Source: Phenylobacterium sp.
GTDB taxonomy: Bacteria > Pseudomonadota > Alphaproteobacteria > Caulobacterales > Caulobacteraceae
Direction: 5' to 3'
DNA: 64,000 nucleotides
Assembly: GCF_004297125.1 (NCBI RefSeq)
Contig: NZ_SCVD01000019.1
Coordinates: 310,001 to 374,000, forward strand
Made by a program: the position numbers and the translations under genes. The notes beneath the pieces are model-generated. The model saw only the letters and a list, made by a program, of their open reading frames with translations. It was not told the DNA's origin and did no database searches. Of the stretch, positions 9,412-16,578 are shown one piece after another; the stretch's first letter is position 1, and each line of letters opens with the position of its first letter.

Positions 9412-9440
9412 TTGACGACAAACGGGACCGTACCTATCTG
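9412..9440 (+). promoter_or_regulatory. Predicted sigma-70-type promoter of the first micropeptide
   Basis: TTGACG at 9412-9417 and TATCTG at 9435-9440 are separated by 17 bp. The -10 overlaps operator copy 2, which fits steric repression. Confidence 0.5.
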
Positions 9441-9454
9441 AGCGCTGTTCAAAT
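9436..9454. promoter_or_regulatory. TetR-type operator, copy 2
   Basis: ATCTGAGCGCTGTTCAAAT, 13 of 19 bases or more shared with each other copy. It overlaps the predicted -10 region of the 9503 gene; centre-to-centre distance to copy 1 is 46 bp. Confidence 0.62.
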
Positions 9455-9502
9455 AAGAAACGCCCCCCACTCCCCTGGGGTTCAAACTGAAAGGTGTGTG
9501 TC

Positions 9503-9607
9503 ATGTCTCTCGTGAAGTTCGAACGGTTCTTCGACCGCGCGACCCCGGTCTTCCTCCTGTTCCTCGGCCTCACTGCGGCCGTCGCCACGGCGGGCCTGGG
9601 CGCCTAA
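9503..9607 (+). CDS. 34-residue single-TM micropeptide, first of a pair
   Basis: ATG at 9503 follows a GAAAGG ribosome site; the frame ends at TAA 9607. The product starts MSLVKFERFFDRATP, then one hydrophobic helix (VFLLFLGLTAAVATAG) and ends GLGA. The second micropeptide at 9820 has the same plan (charged amphipathic start, one TM helix, ending VVLGA) and the same operator type. A strong terminator follows directly. I infer a TetR-controlled small membrane protein, perhaps acting on a transporter or as a membrane-stress peptide. No known family recognised. Confidence 0.7.
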   Translation: MSLVKFERFFDRATPVFLLFLGLTAAVATAGLGA

Positions 9608-9631
9608 GGCTCCCCACTTAGATGGTCGATC

Positions 9632-9673
9632 CGACGAAGGGGCCCACCTTGAGCGGGCCCCTTTTTCGTCGTG
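9632..9673 (+). terminator. Rho-independent terminator of the first micropeptide
   Basis: GGGGCCC and GGGCCCC arms (9639-9645 and 9654-9661 approximately) flank a nine-base loop and are followed by TTTTT. An outer CGACGAA/TTCGTCG pairing extends the stem. Confidence 0.8.
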
Positions 9674-9727
9674 GGGCGGCGCCAATAGATCCATGCAAAA
9701 ACGCATATCATATCGGCGAAAACAATT

Positions 9728-9746
9728 ATCTGTGCAATGTTCAGAT
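9728..9746. promoter_or_regulatory. TetR-type operator, copy 3
   Basis: ATCTGTGCAATGTTCAGAT has perfect five-base ATCTG/CAGAT arms. It lies 74 bp before the second micropeptide start. Confidence 0.62.
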
Positions 9747-9752
9747 CGTGCT

Positions 9753-9771
9753 ATCTAATCACTGTCCAGAT
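9753..9771. promoter_or_regulatory. TetR-type operator, copy 4
   Basis: ATCTAATCACTGTCCAGAT. Its centre is 25 bp from copy 3 and it lies 49 bp before the second micropeptide start. Confidence 0.62.
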
Positions 9772-9819
9772 GGACATGGGCCCGGATCGGCCGGGCCCGA
9801 ACTCAAACGGAGAACCAAG

Positions 9820-9921
9820 ATGTCGATGCTGATGAACCGCATGCTCGACGTGGTCGTGTCCTTCGCGATGGTGGGCCTTGCCCTGACCGTCGCCGGCGCC
9901 ACCGTCGTCCTCGGCGCCTGA
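9820..9921 (+). CDS. 33-residue single-TM micropeptide, second of a pair
   Basis: ATG at 9820 follows a CGGAGAA ribosome site; TGA ends at 9921. The product starts MSMLMNRMLDVVVSF, is hydrophobic through the middle and ends TVVLGA. It matches the first micropeptide in length, single-helix layout and C-terminal LGA, and has two operator copies in its promoter region. A longer in-frame reading from 9622 exists but would run through the terminator and the operators, so the short start is preferred. Function unknown. Confidence 0.68.
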   Translation: MSMLMNRMLDVVVSFAMVGLALTVAGATVVLGA

Positions 9922-9940
9922 TCGATGCGCCGCCCGTAGC

Positions 9941-9971
9941 GCCTCGCCCGTCCTCAAGGACCGGGCGAGGC
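9941..9971 (+). terminator. Strong hairpin after the second micropeptide
   Basis: GCCTCGCCCG (9941-9950) pairs with CGGGCGAGGC (9962-9971), with TCC/GGA extending it. There is no T run, so it may be a Rho-assisted end or an RNA-stabilising stem. Confidence 0.5.
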
Positions 9972-10125
9972 CACTGGCCGCACCGCAAGGCCCGCGTCGT
10001 CGTAGAGTTGTCTCCGAATCGGGCCTATATTTTCCCAGTCACGTCGATTTCCGTCGCTGAGGGTTGTGTCTTCAGTCCAAGGTCGATCGCCATATGCGCC
10101 CTGAGGCGTCCACGGAGGCCCTGCC

Positions 10126-10686
10126 ATGCAGGTGCTTAGGCACGCGCCCTCCGGATGGCCCTGTCTCGTGCTCAACGCAGACTTCCGGCCGCTCTCCTAC
10201 TATCCCCTGTCGCTCTGGCCGTGGCAGGAAGTGATCAAGGCGGTCTTCCTCGACCGCGTGGACGTGGTCTCCACCTACGACCAGGAAGTCCACTCCCCCT
10301 CGTTCTCGATGAAGCTGCCCAGCGTGGTCTCGCTCAAGAGCTACGTGGCCCAGGACCGGCCGCCGGCCTTCACCCGCTTCAACCTCTTCCTGCGCGACGC
10401 CTTCACCTGTCAGTACTGCACGGCGGACTCCGAACTGACCTTCGATCACGTGATCCCGCGCTCGCGCGGCGGCCGCACGACGTGGGAGAACATCGTCACG
10501 GCCTGCGCCCGCTGCAACTTGACGAAGGGCGGGCGCACTCCGCACGAGGCGCACATGCACCCGCGGATGAAGCCCCGCCGGCCCAGCGCGCACGAGCTGC
10601 AGGAGCGGGGCCGCAGATTCCCGCCGCACCACCTGCACGAAAGCTGGCTCGACTACCTCTACTGGGACATCGAGCTGGAGGCGTAG
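10126..10686 (+). CDS. HNH endonuclease family protein
   Basis: A 186-residue protein with one HNH nuclease domain. C95-x2-C98 and C127-x2-C130 form the structural zinc site, and D107-H108 with N122 are the beta-beta-alpha metal catalytic residues (LTFDHVIPRSRGG then WENIVTACARCN). The N-terminal 80 residues (LVLNADFRPLSYYPLSLWPWQEVIKAV) match the common stand-alone alphaproteobacterial HNH proteins, which are not linked to introns or phages. No neighbouring methylase or toxin partner exists. Target unknown. Confidence 0.9.
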   Translation: MQVLRHAPSGWPCLVLNADFRPLSYYPLSLWPWQEVIKAVFLDRVDVVSTYDQEVHSPSFSMKLPSVVSLKSYVAQDRPPAFTRFNLFLRDAFTCQYCTADSELTFDHVIPRSRGGRTTWENIVTACARCNLTKGGRTPHEAHMHPRMKPRRPSAHELQERGRRFPPHHLHESWLDYLYWDIELEA

Positions 10687-10721
10687 CGGCCGGACCGCAC
10701 CGCGATCCGGCCATATCCGCG

Positions 10722-11450
10722 TCAGGCCGTGACCGAGGCCTGGGCCTTCTGCTCGCCGTCGCCGCGGGCCGCCTGGAACGCGTCGAGGGCGGCGGTGAGT
10801 TCGGCGGTGTTCAGCAGGCTGTCGCCGTCCGTATCGAGGCTGCCGAAGGCGCTGGCCAGATCGGAGTCCGCCTCGTCGATCCCCAACTCGGACGTGATCT
10901 CGGCCAGGCTGAGCGAGCCGTCCTCGTCGGCGTCGACGTCGCCGATCAACTTCGAGGCTGCGTCGGCGCTGGAGGGCGGGGGCGGCGGGCCGCGGCGTTC
11001 GGGCCGGTTGGCCTCGAGGCCGGCCGAGAGCTCCTCTGCGCTCAGCTTGCCGTCGCCGTCGGTGTCGAGGTCGGAGACCGCGGACGCCAGTTCGTCCGAG
11101 GCCGAGGCGCCGAGGGTGGTCTGGATTTCTTCCAGGCTGAGCGCGCCGTCGTCGTCGCTGTCGGCGCCTTCGATCAGCTTCGAAGCGAGATCGTCGGAGC
11201 GGGAAGAATCCTGGGCGGAGAGGAGGCTGCCCAGGGTGTCAGATGCGAACTGCTTCGCGGCGTCGGCCGGTGGTGGTCCGGGCGGTGGGCCGCCGGCGCC
11301 CTTGGCCTTGCCCGGCTTTTCTTGCCGATCGGTCTCGGCGCTGGGCTGAAGGAGTGAAGCCAGGACGCGTTGCGCCGAGCTCTCCCCGTAAGTTGCGGAA
11401 GTTGTTGATATTTGCACTTTCGTCGCCTTTGCGATGAGTCGATGAAACAT
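10722..11450 (-). CDS. EF-hand calcium-binding protein
   Basis: A 242-residue acidic protein with four EF-hand loops at about residues 97-108 (DSDDDGALSLEE), 129-140 (DTDGDGKLSAEE), 171-184 (DVDADEDGSLSL) and 206-217 (DTDGDSLLNTAE), in two pairs separated by Pro-rich linkers. The last loop has Ser/Leu where Gly is normal and may bind weakly. There is no clear signal peptide; the N-terminus (MFHRLIAKATKVQIST) resembles the start of other unconventionally exported or cytoplasmic EF-hand proteins, some of which are annotated XopAW-like. The start has only weak ribosome-site support. A TGTTTCAA/TTGAAACA palindrome lies upstream. Likely a Ca2+ sensor or buffer. Confidence 0.8.
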   Translation of the reverse strand: MFHRLIAKATKVQISTTSATYGESSAQRVLASLLQPSAETDRQEKPGKAKGAGGPPPGPPPADAAKQFASDTLGSLLSAQDSSRSDDLASKLIEGADSDDDGALSLEEIQTTLGASASDELASAVSDLDTDGDGKLSAEELSAGLEANRPERRGPPPPPSSADAASKLIGDVDADEDGSLSLAEITSELGIDEADSDLASAFGSLDTDGDSLLNTAELTAALDAFQAARGDGEQKAQASVTA

Positions 11451-11762
11451 CCCTCGCGCACCTTGCCGAGGCGCGGGGGCGACTGGAGAAATGCAAGACG
11501 AGGGGTAGTTTTATGAAAGCCGATTTGTTTCAATTTACAATTACGTGTTGAAACATATGCGCAATCAAGCCTGGAAATCCGCACCGCGACGCGTCGATTT
11601 CAGGAGAATTTGAAATACAGAGGCCTCGACGACAGATCTCACTGTCAGTCGATGTCGGCATTTATTTCCCTCTACAGGGCTGAATCTGGATCCCAGAGCC
11701 TACTCTTCGTTCTCTCGGGTCTCCGGGTGGATGAATTCCGCCAAGGGACAGGTCGGTTCCGG
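11451..11762. other. Intergenic region with a palindromic element
   Basis: 312 bp between the EF-hand gene and a TetR gene, both on the minus strand. It is clearly less GC-rich than its flanks. It contains TGTTTCAA (11526-11533) and its exact reverse complement TTGAAACA (11548-11555) with a 14-bp spacer, a candidate operator for the EF-hand gene. No credible gene was found. Confidence 0.6.
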
Positions 11763-12359
11763 TCAGGCGATGATCGCCCGGGTGGCGGACTCCAGCACCG
11801 CCTTCGCCTGCTCGACGGTCAGGTGCTGTTCGCGCCGCAGCCGCGCCCAGGCCTCGAAGCTGAGCAGAAGGTCCAGCGCCTCCAGCTTCATCGGGTCGCC
11901 GGCGACCGGCGGCGGCAGTTCGCGCTCGAGGATCGCGCGCAGCTGGGTCACGAGGCGCGCGTAGTCGGAGCCCAGGAACTTCGAGCGATGGCGGAAGGCC
12001 TCGGCCGCGCGGCGGAACGGCGCGATGGTCTCGAAGGCCCGCGCGCGCCGCCCGATCAGCTCGATCACCCGCGCAGGGCCGGCCTGGGCCTGCAGCGGCT
12101 GGTCGATGATGGCGCGGATCTCGGCCTCGATGACCACGGACATCTCGCGGTAGAGGCTGTCCATGTCCTGGAAGTGGCGGAAGACCGTCCTCAGGCCCAC
12201 GTCGGCGCGCGCCGCCACCCGTTCGGCGCTGGGGGCGATCTCGTCGGCGCGCACCATCTCGATCATCGCCGCGACGATCCGCGCCCGATTGTCCATCCCC
12301 CGCCGGCGTCGACCGTCGGCGACCTCGGGATCGGGCAGGGGTTCGGCCACGGTCTTCAT
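11763..12359 (-). CDS. TetR-family regulator, divergent from haloalkane dehalogenase
   Basis: A 198-residue TetR protein. The helix-turn-helix is at about residues 38-80 (IAPSAERVAARADVGLRTVFRHFQDMDSLY). The ATG at 12359 is preferred over an upstream start because that start would read through the divergent promoter. The 100-bp gap to the dehalogenase contains a palindrome at 12419-12441, its likely operator. Almost the same sequence stands before the sulfatase gene at 16510, so this protein may control both. The inducer could be a halogenated or sulfated substrate, or a downstream product; this is inference. Confidence 0.88.
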   Translation of the reverse strand: MKTVAEPLPDPEVADGRRRRGMDNRARIVAAMIEMVRADEIAPSAERVAARADVGLRTVFRHFQDMDSLYREMSVVIEAEIRAIIDQPLQAQAGPARVIELIGRRARAFETIAPFRRAAEAFRHRSKFLGSDYARLVTQLRAILERELPPPVAGDPMKLEALDLLLSFEAWARLRREQHLTVEQAKAVLESATRAIIA

Positions 12360-12418
12360 GCTCCCATTTCGCCCGCGCCGCCGGGCGCCGTCCAGGGGGG
12401 TGCGTTGACTTGATCCAT

Positions 12419-12441
12419 TAGTGGCACGCATAATGTCACTA
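12419..12441. promoter_or_regulatory. TetR operator before the dehalogenase operon
   Basis: TAGTGGCA (12419-12426) and TGTCACTA (12434-12441) are inverted arms with one mismatch around CGCATAA. The element overlaps the probable -10 region (TTGACT near 12404 is a possible -35). Bases 12423-12442 match 18 of 20 positions with the minus strand at 16561-16542. Confidence 0.65.
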
Positions 12442-12460
12442 TTATCCAAGGAGACGGTCG

Positions 12461-13366
12461 ATGGAAGTGTTGCGAACTCCGGACGCGCGGTTCGAGGGCC
12501 TGGCCGACTGGCCCTATGCCCCGCGCTATCTCGACGTGCGCGACGCGGACGGCTCGACGCTGCGGATCCACTACGTCGACGAAGGGCCACGCGACGGGGC
12601 GCCCGTCCTGTTGATGCACGGCGAGCCGTCGTGGGCCTACCTCTACCGTCACGTCATCGCGGGGCTTGTCGCCAAGGGGCGACGGGTGATCGCACCGGAC
12701 CTGATCGGCTTTGGCCGCTCCGACAAGCCGGCGAAACGGACGGACTACACCTATGAGCGCCACGTGGCCTGGATGAGCCAGTGGCTCACCGGTCTCGATC
12801 TGAAGGATCTGACGCTCTTCTGCCAGGACTGGGGCGGGCTGATCGGCCTGCGGTTGGTCGCCGCGTTCCCCGAGCGCTTCGCCGGCCTGGTCATCGCCAA
12901 CACCGGCCTGCCCACGGGCGGAGGCATGACCGACGGTTTCAAGGCCTGGCTGGAGTTCAGCCAGAACATCCCGCAGATGCCGATCGGCATGCTGCTCAAC
13001 GGTGGCAGCGGGCGGAACCTGTCGGTCGAGGAGGTCGCCGCCTATGACGCCCCGTTCCCCGACGAGAGCTACAAGGAAGGCGCCCGCCAGTTCCCGACGC
13101 TGGTTCCGGTGACGCCCGAACATCCGTCAGTGGCCGAGAACCTGGCCGCCTGGAAGGTGCTGGAGCAGTTCGAGAAGCCCGTGGTCACGGCCTTCAGCGA
13201 CGGTGACGCGATCACCCGCGGCGGCGACCTCCCGATCCAGGCGCGCATCCCGGGGGCCAAGGGGCAGCCGCACGTCACCCTATCCGGCGGACACTTCCTG
13301 CAGGAGGACAGTCCAGCCGAGATCGTCGAGGTCATCGACCAGCTCATCAGGAGGAACCGGGGATGA
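12461..13366 (+). CDS. Haloalkane dehalogenase (alpha/beta hydrolase, HLD-I type)
   Basis: Hydrolyses a carbon-halogen bond of alkyl halides to an alcohol and halide in the cytoplasm. The 301 residues carry the oxyanion motif HGEPSW (53-58), the nucleophile D123 followed directly by the halide-binding W124 (FCQDWGG), an acid in FSDGDAIT (about D249) and the base in SGGHFLQED (about H278). Asp as nucleophile in place of Ser, and the acid located after strand 7, match subfamily I (DhlA-like, about 300 residues). ATG at 12461 follows AAGGAGA. It is coupled by a 4-bp overlap to a DUF1330 protein. Natural substrate unknown; some homologues act on epoxides or lack activity on haloalkanes. Confidence 0.9.
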   Translation: MEVLRTPDARFEGLADWPYAPRYLDVRDADGSTLRIHYVDEGPRDGAPVLLMHGEPSWAYLYRHVIAGLVAKGRRVIAPDLIGFGRSDKPAKRTDYTYERHVAWMSQWLTGLDLKDLTLFCQDWGGLIGLRLVAAFPERFAGLVIANTGLPTGGGMTDGFKAWLEFSQNIPQMPIGMLLNGGSGRNLSVEEVAAYDAPFPDESYKEGARQFPTLVPVTPEHPSVAENLAAWKVLEQFEKPVVTAFSDGDAITRGGDLPIQARIPGAKGQPHVTLSGGHFLQEDSPAEIVEVIDQLIRRNRG

Positions 13367-13779
13367 AAGTCGAGAACGCGGTCTTCCCGCAGCCCGAACA
13401 GGCCATGTCCTTTTTCGGCGGCACCGAAGATGGGCCATTCGTCATGGTCAATCTGCTGAAGTTCAAGGCCAAGGCGGAGTACCCCGACGGGTCGGACGCC
13501 GACCTCAGCGGCGCCGAGGCCTACGCCCGCTACGGCGCGGAGGTGAGCAAGCTGGTGGAAGGCCTCGGCGGAAAGATCCGGTACTCGGGCGCCGTGACGG
13601 GCCTGCTGCTGGGCGAGGTGGAGGACCTCTGGGACATGGTGGCGCTCGCCGAGTATCCGTCACTGGCCGCCTTCCGGGCCATGGCGCTCTCGCCGGAGAT
13701 GCAGGCCATCGAGCATCACCGCAAGGCCGGGCTGGCGGGCCAGCTCAACATCCGGACGAAGCCGGGCGTGGGATTCTAG
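13363..13779 (+). CDS. DUF1330 domain-containing protein
   Basis: A 138-residue ferredoxin-like alpha/beta barrel protein. [16 protein letters not shown] (about 25-40) and [22 protein letters not shown] are the DUF1330 pattern, followed by [18 protein letters not shown]. The ATG overlaps the dehalogenase stop, so the two are made together, and this protein may handle or isomerise the product. A monooxygenase-like fold is known for the family, but no activity is established. Confidence 0.85.
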   Translation: MKVENAVFPQPEQAMSFFGGTEDGPFVMVNLLKFKAKAEYPDGSDADLSGAEAYARYGAEVSKLVEGLGGKIRYSGAVTGLLLGEVEDLWDMVALAEYPSLAAFRAMALSPEMQAIEHHRKAGLAGQLNIRTKPGVGF

Positions 13780-13879
13780 CCGAGCGGGAGGGGCGGGACT
13801 CGTCCATCCGCGCCAAACCATCGTAGATGAAGCTGGGCCGCTGGCCCGTCACATCATCCACCTTGGGGGGACGTCTCGG

Positions 13880-14389
13880 ATGCGCCTGCTGCATCTCGCT
13901 GTGGTTCTGACTTTGCTGACGCCGGCCATCGGGCACGCGCAGGACACGCCTCAAAAGATGCTGGACCTCGCTCGTCAGATCCGCGCACAGGCGGCGCAGA
14001 TGAAGGACAGCCTGCCGCCCGAAGACGTGGCCGACCTGATACGGCAGGCCGAGGAAATTGAGCAAGGCGTGAAGGACGGCGGCTATTCGGCGCCGGTGGC
14101 GCCTGAGCCCGTCAGCCTGGCCAAGCGGATCGCCGAGGCGCACGGCGGCCGCCTGGACTGGCTGGCGCGCGAGACGGCCTGTGTCGGCTACTCGTGGGAG
14201 AACCATCGGACCTTCGTGTCCAACTATGGCGATCCGCGGCGCGATGCGCTCTGCCGCACCGCGTATGGCCACTATGCGGAATACTTCCGCATCGCCCGCG
14301 ACGGCGGCGGCACGGTGCGTTCCGACCCCCCGCTGGCCGCCTATGACAAGGCCGCGCAGGCGGCGGTCGACTACTACGAGCGCAAGTAG
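13880..14389 (+). CDS. Secreted hypothetical protein
   Basis: 169 residues. An N-terminal Sec signal (MRLLHLAVVLTLLTPAIGHA, cleavage after AHA-type GHA at about 20) predicts a periplasmic location. A helical, charged segment follows (25-75), then a domain with two cysteines, ETACVGYSWENH and DALCRTAYGHYAEY, that could form a disulfide. No family recognised. The ATG at 13880 is preceded by GGGGGGA. It stands 100 bp after the DUF1330 gene and converges on the membrane protein at 14394; no pathway link is evident. Confidence 0.75.
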   Translation: MRLLHLAVVLTLLTPAIGHAQDTPQKMLDLARQIRAQAAQMKDSLPPEDVADLIRQAEEIEQGVKDGGYSAPVAPEPVSLAKRIAEAHGGRLDWLARETACVGYSWENHRTFVSNYGDPRRDALCRTAYGHYAEYFRIARDGGGTVRSDPPLAAYDKAAQAAVDYYERK

Positions 14390-14393
14390 GCGC

Positions 14394-14828
14394 TCACCGC
14401 CGCCCCGGGCGCAGCGCGAGCGCCAGGAAGGCCAGGGCCAGTATCGCGGTGACCGGGCTGGCGAAGTGCTCCGGCGGATGATGTCCGTTCGGCGGCGGCA
14501 GCAGCACCCAGCCCTGCAGGCTCATCAGGCCGCGCTCCACAACCACCAGCGCCAGGAACAGCGGCGTCAGCGGCCGGTAGCGCAACGCCACCGCCATCAT
14601 GCCCAGGCCGAACGCGAGCTGGGTCGCGCCCTCGCACGCGAACAGGGCGCGCACCAGCGCCGCCCGACCGCCGACGTCGAGATGGGCGATCACGCCCGCC
14701 CCGCCGTCGGGCAGGAAGCTGTGGATCGCCCCCGGGACCAGCGTCAGCACCGCGCACAGGCCCAGGAACACGACGGACACGTCGGCGCCGCGGTACTCGT
14801 GGTTGGTCGACGGCGGCAGGAAGGCCAC
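14394..14828 (-). CDS. Small integral membrane protein downstream of the sulfatase
   Basis: About 144 residues with four hydrophobic helices (VVFLGLCAVLTLVPGAIHSF; ALFACEGATQLAFGLGMMAVAL; LFLALVVVERGLMSL; PVTAILALAFLALALRP). The chosen start is GTG at 14828, only 2 bp after the sulfatase stop; a longer in-frame reading would lie inside the sulfatase gene. The layout resembles DoxX-like or DUF4345-type membrane proteins, but no motif settles it. Position implies co-transcription with the sulfatase. Confidence 0.7.
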   Translation of the reverse strand: MAFLPPSTNHEYRGADVSVVFLGLCAVLTLVPGAIHSFLPDGGAGVIAHLDVGGRAALVRALFACEGATQLAFGLGMMAVALRYRPLTPLFLALVVVERGLMSLQGWVLLPPPNGHHPPEHFASPVTAILALAFLALALRPGRR

Positions 14829-14830
14829 CG

Positions 14831-16510
14831 TCAGTTGTCCCAGAGGATGTACTCTTCGCCCGGCTTCTGCGGCTGGCCGCTGGGGTGGTCGATGAACACC
14901 GGGCCCTGCAGCAGCGACGGCCACATGGGCCTCACGCTCTCCGCGTCCTGGGAGCGGATCATGGCCAGCAGGCGCTGGACCTGGGCGGGCTCGGCCTTGG
15001 AGAGTTCGCGCTTCTCCGTCGGGTCGGCGGCCAGGTTATACAGCCAGACCTTCTTCTGCGCCTCGCTGGACTGCAGCTTCCAGTCGCCGTCGCGGACCAC
15101 CTTGTATTGGCCGGAGCGCCAGAACATCACCTGGTGAGGACGACCGGGATCCTTGCCCTGGACGAAGGGCATCAGGTCGACGCCATCGATCTTGCGGTCG
15201 GCGGGCATGGCCGCGCCGGCGGCGTGCGCGGCGGTGGCGAAGATGTCCACGTGGCCGACGGGGTAGGGATAGCTGGATCCCGCCGGGATCGCCGCAGGCC
15301 AGCGCATGAAGAACGGCGCCTTGATCCCGCCTTCGAAGAAGGTCGATTTGAAGCCGCGGTAGGGCCTGTTCACGTCCGGCAGGCCGACGTACCCGGCGCC
15401 GCCGTTGTCGCTGGAGAAGATCACCAGGGTGTTCTGGTCCAGGCCCTCGTCCTTCAGCGCCTGAAGGATGCGGCCGACGTTGGCGTCCAGGTTCCGCGCC
15501 ATGGCGCCGTAGACCCGCAGGCGGTGGTCCTTGATCTGCGGCAGGGCGTCGTAGTCCGCCTTCTTGGCCTGCAGCGGCGTGTGGATCGCGTTCGGCGCGA
15601 AGTAGATGAAGAACGGCCGGTTCCTGTTCGCCTTGATCGACCGGATCGCCTCGTCGGCGAGATAGTCGGTCATGTAGCCCTTGGGGGCGAACATGGGCGA
15701 TCCGTTGAACTGCACCGCATAGGGCAGGTTGGGCCACAGGAAGCGGTCGATCGGATCCCAGGGCTGCTTGGCGTTGACCACGCCCTTGTCCTTCTCCGGC
15801 AGGTACATCGAGCCGCCCGAAATGAACCCCAGGCTCTCGTCGAAGCCCTGGTCCTCGGGCCGCGAACCCGCCTTGCCGCCCAGGTGCCACTTGCCGAGGT
15901 GGAGCGTGTGGTAGCCGCGCGTCTTCAGGACCTCGGCGATGGTCACCTCGCCGGTCGGTACGCTCAGCATGTTGACCGCCGAGGACGAGGCCGCGGTGCT
16001 GCCGGGCGGCATGTCGGCCAGCCGCTCCTTGAAGAATTTCGGCTTCACGATCGACCCCGGCTCGGCCTCCGTGCCGACCATGCGTTCGAAGGCGACCGGG
16101 GCGGGCGTGAACTCGAAGCCGAAGCGGGTGGGATAGCGGCCGGTCATGAGCGCCGCGCGCGACGGTGCGCAGGTGGCGTTGCCGGCATAGCCCGCGGCGA
16201 ACGACACGCCGTCGCGGCCGATGGAGTCGATGTTGGGGGTCGGTACGGCGCCGTTCGCCACCCCGCCCCCGTTGAAGCTGATGTCGTTGTAGCCGAGGTC
16301 GTCGGCCAGGATGAAGACCACGTTGGGCGGCCGGGGGCCTTCCGGCGCGGCGCTCGGCCCCTGCGCCCAGGTCACCGGCCGGTTCGGCTCGACATGCGGC
16401 AACCGCGAGCGGGCGATCATCGAGAGGATCGTGGCGCGGTTCGCGTAGGCCGCGCCCACCGCGACGGCCAGCACGACGACGATGGCGGCCAGCCATTTCC
16501 AGAGCTTCAT
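14831..16510 (-). CDS. Type I arylsulfatase, membrane-anchored or secreted
   Basis: Hydrolyses sulfate esters in the periplasm. 559 residues. The N-terminal segment WLAAIVVVLAVAVGAAYA (6-23) is a signal anchor or signal peptide. The active-site motif NATCAPSRAALMTGR places the formylglycine-forming cysteine at C114 (CxPSR), with D70 and D71 (FILADD) as calcium ligands, HLGKWHLG as the second signature and FSSDNGG as the distal metal site. A formylglycine-generating enzyme is required but not in the window. The ATG at 16510 follows GGGAGG-type spacing, and its promoter shares the operator of the TetR gene at 11763. A small membrane protein follows 2 bp after the stop. Confidence 0.93.
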   Translation of the reverse strand: MKLWKWLAAIVVVLAVAVGAAYANRATILSMIARSRLPHVEPNRPVTWAQGPSAAPEGPRPPNVVFILADDLGYNDISFNGGGVANGAVPTPNIDSIGRDGVSFAAGYAGNATCAPSRAALMTGRYPTRFGFEFTPAPVAFERMVGTEAEPGSIVKPKFFKERLADMPPGSTAASSSAVNMLSVPTGEVTIAEVLKTRGYHTLHLGKWHLGGKAGSRPEDQGFDESLGFISGGSMYLPEKDKGVVNAKQPWDPIDRFLWPNLPYAVQFNGSPMFAPKGYMTDYLADEAIRSIKANRNRPFFIYFAPNAIHTPLQAKKADYDALPQIKDHRLRVYGAMARNLDANVGRILQALKDEGLDQNTLVIFSSDNGGAGYVGLPDVNRPYRGFKSTFFEGGIKAPFFMRWPAAIPAGSSYPYPVGHVDIFATAAHAAGAAMPADRKIDGVDLMPFVQGKDPGRPHQVMFWRSGQYKVVRDGDWKLQSSEAQKKVWLYNLAADPTEKRELSKAEPAQVQRLLAMIRSQDAESVRPMWPSLLQGPVFIDHPSGQPQKPGEEYILWDN

Positions 16511-16538
16511 CGCATCCCTCCCGATCGTTGGCCGGGAG

Positions 16539-16561
16539 TATATAGTGACATTACCCGTGCC
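16539..16561. promoter_or_regulatory. Second copy of the dehalogenase-type operator, before the sulfatase
   Basis: Read on the minus strand, bases 16561-16542 are GGCACGGGTAATGTCACTAT, differing from the copy at 12423 in two positions. It ends 31 bp before the sulfatase ATG, so it covers the likely promoter. The right arm TGTCACTA is intact; the left arm is weaker. Confidence 0.6.
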
Positions 16562-16578
16562 GATAGATGCGGCGAGAG

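Noticed and set aside
9622..9921. 99-codon version of the second micropeptide
   Set aside because: It would read through the terminator and two operators; the internal ATG at 9820 has its own ribosome site.
11513..11551. 12-codon leader peptide in the low-GC patch
   Set aside because: ATG with a weak GAGGGG nearby, but no downstream gene on that strand for it to attenuate.
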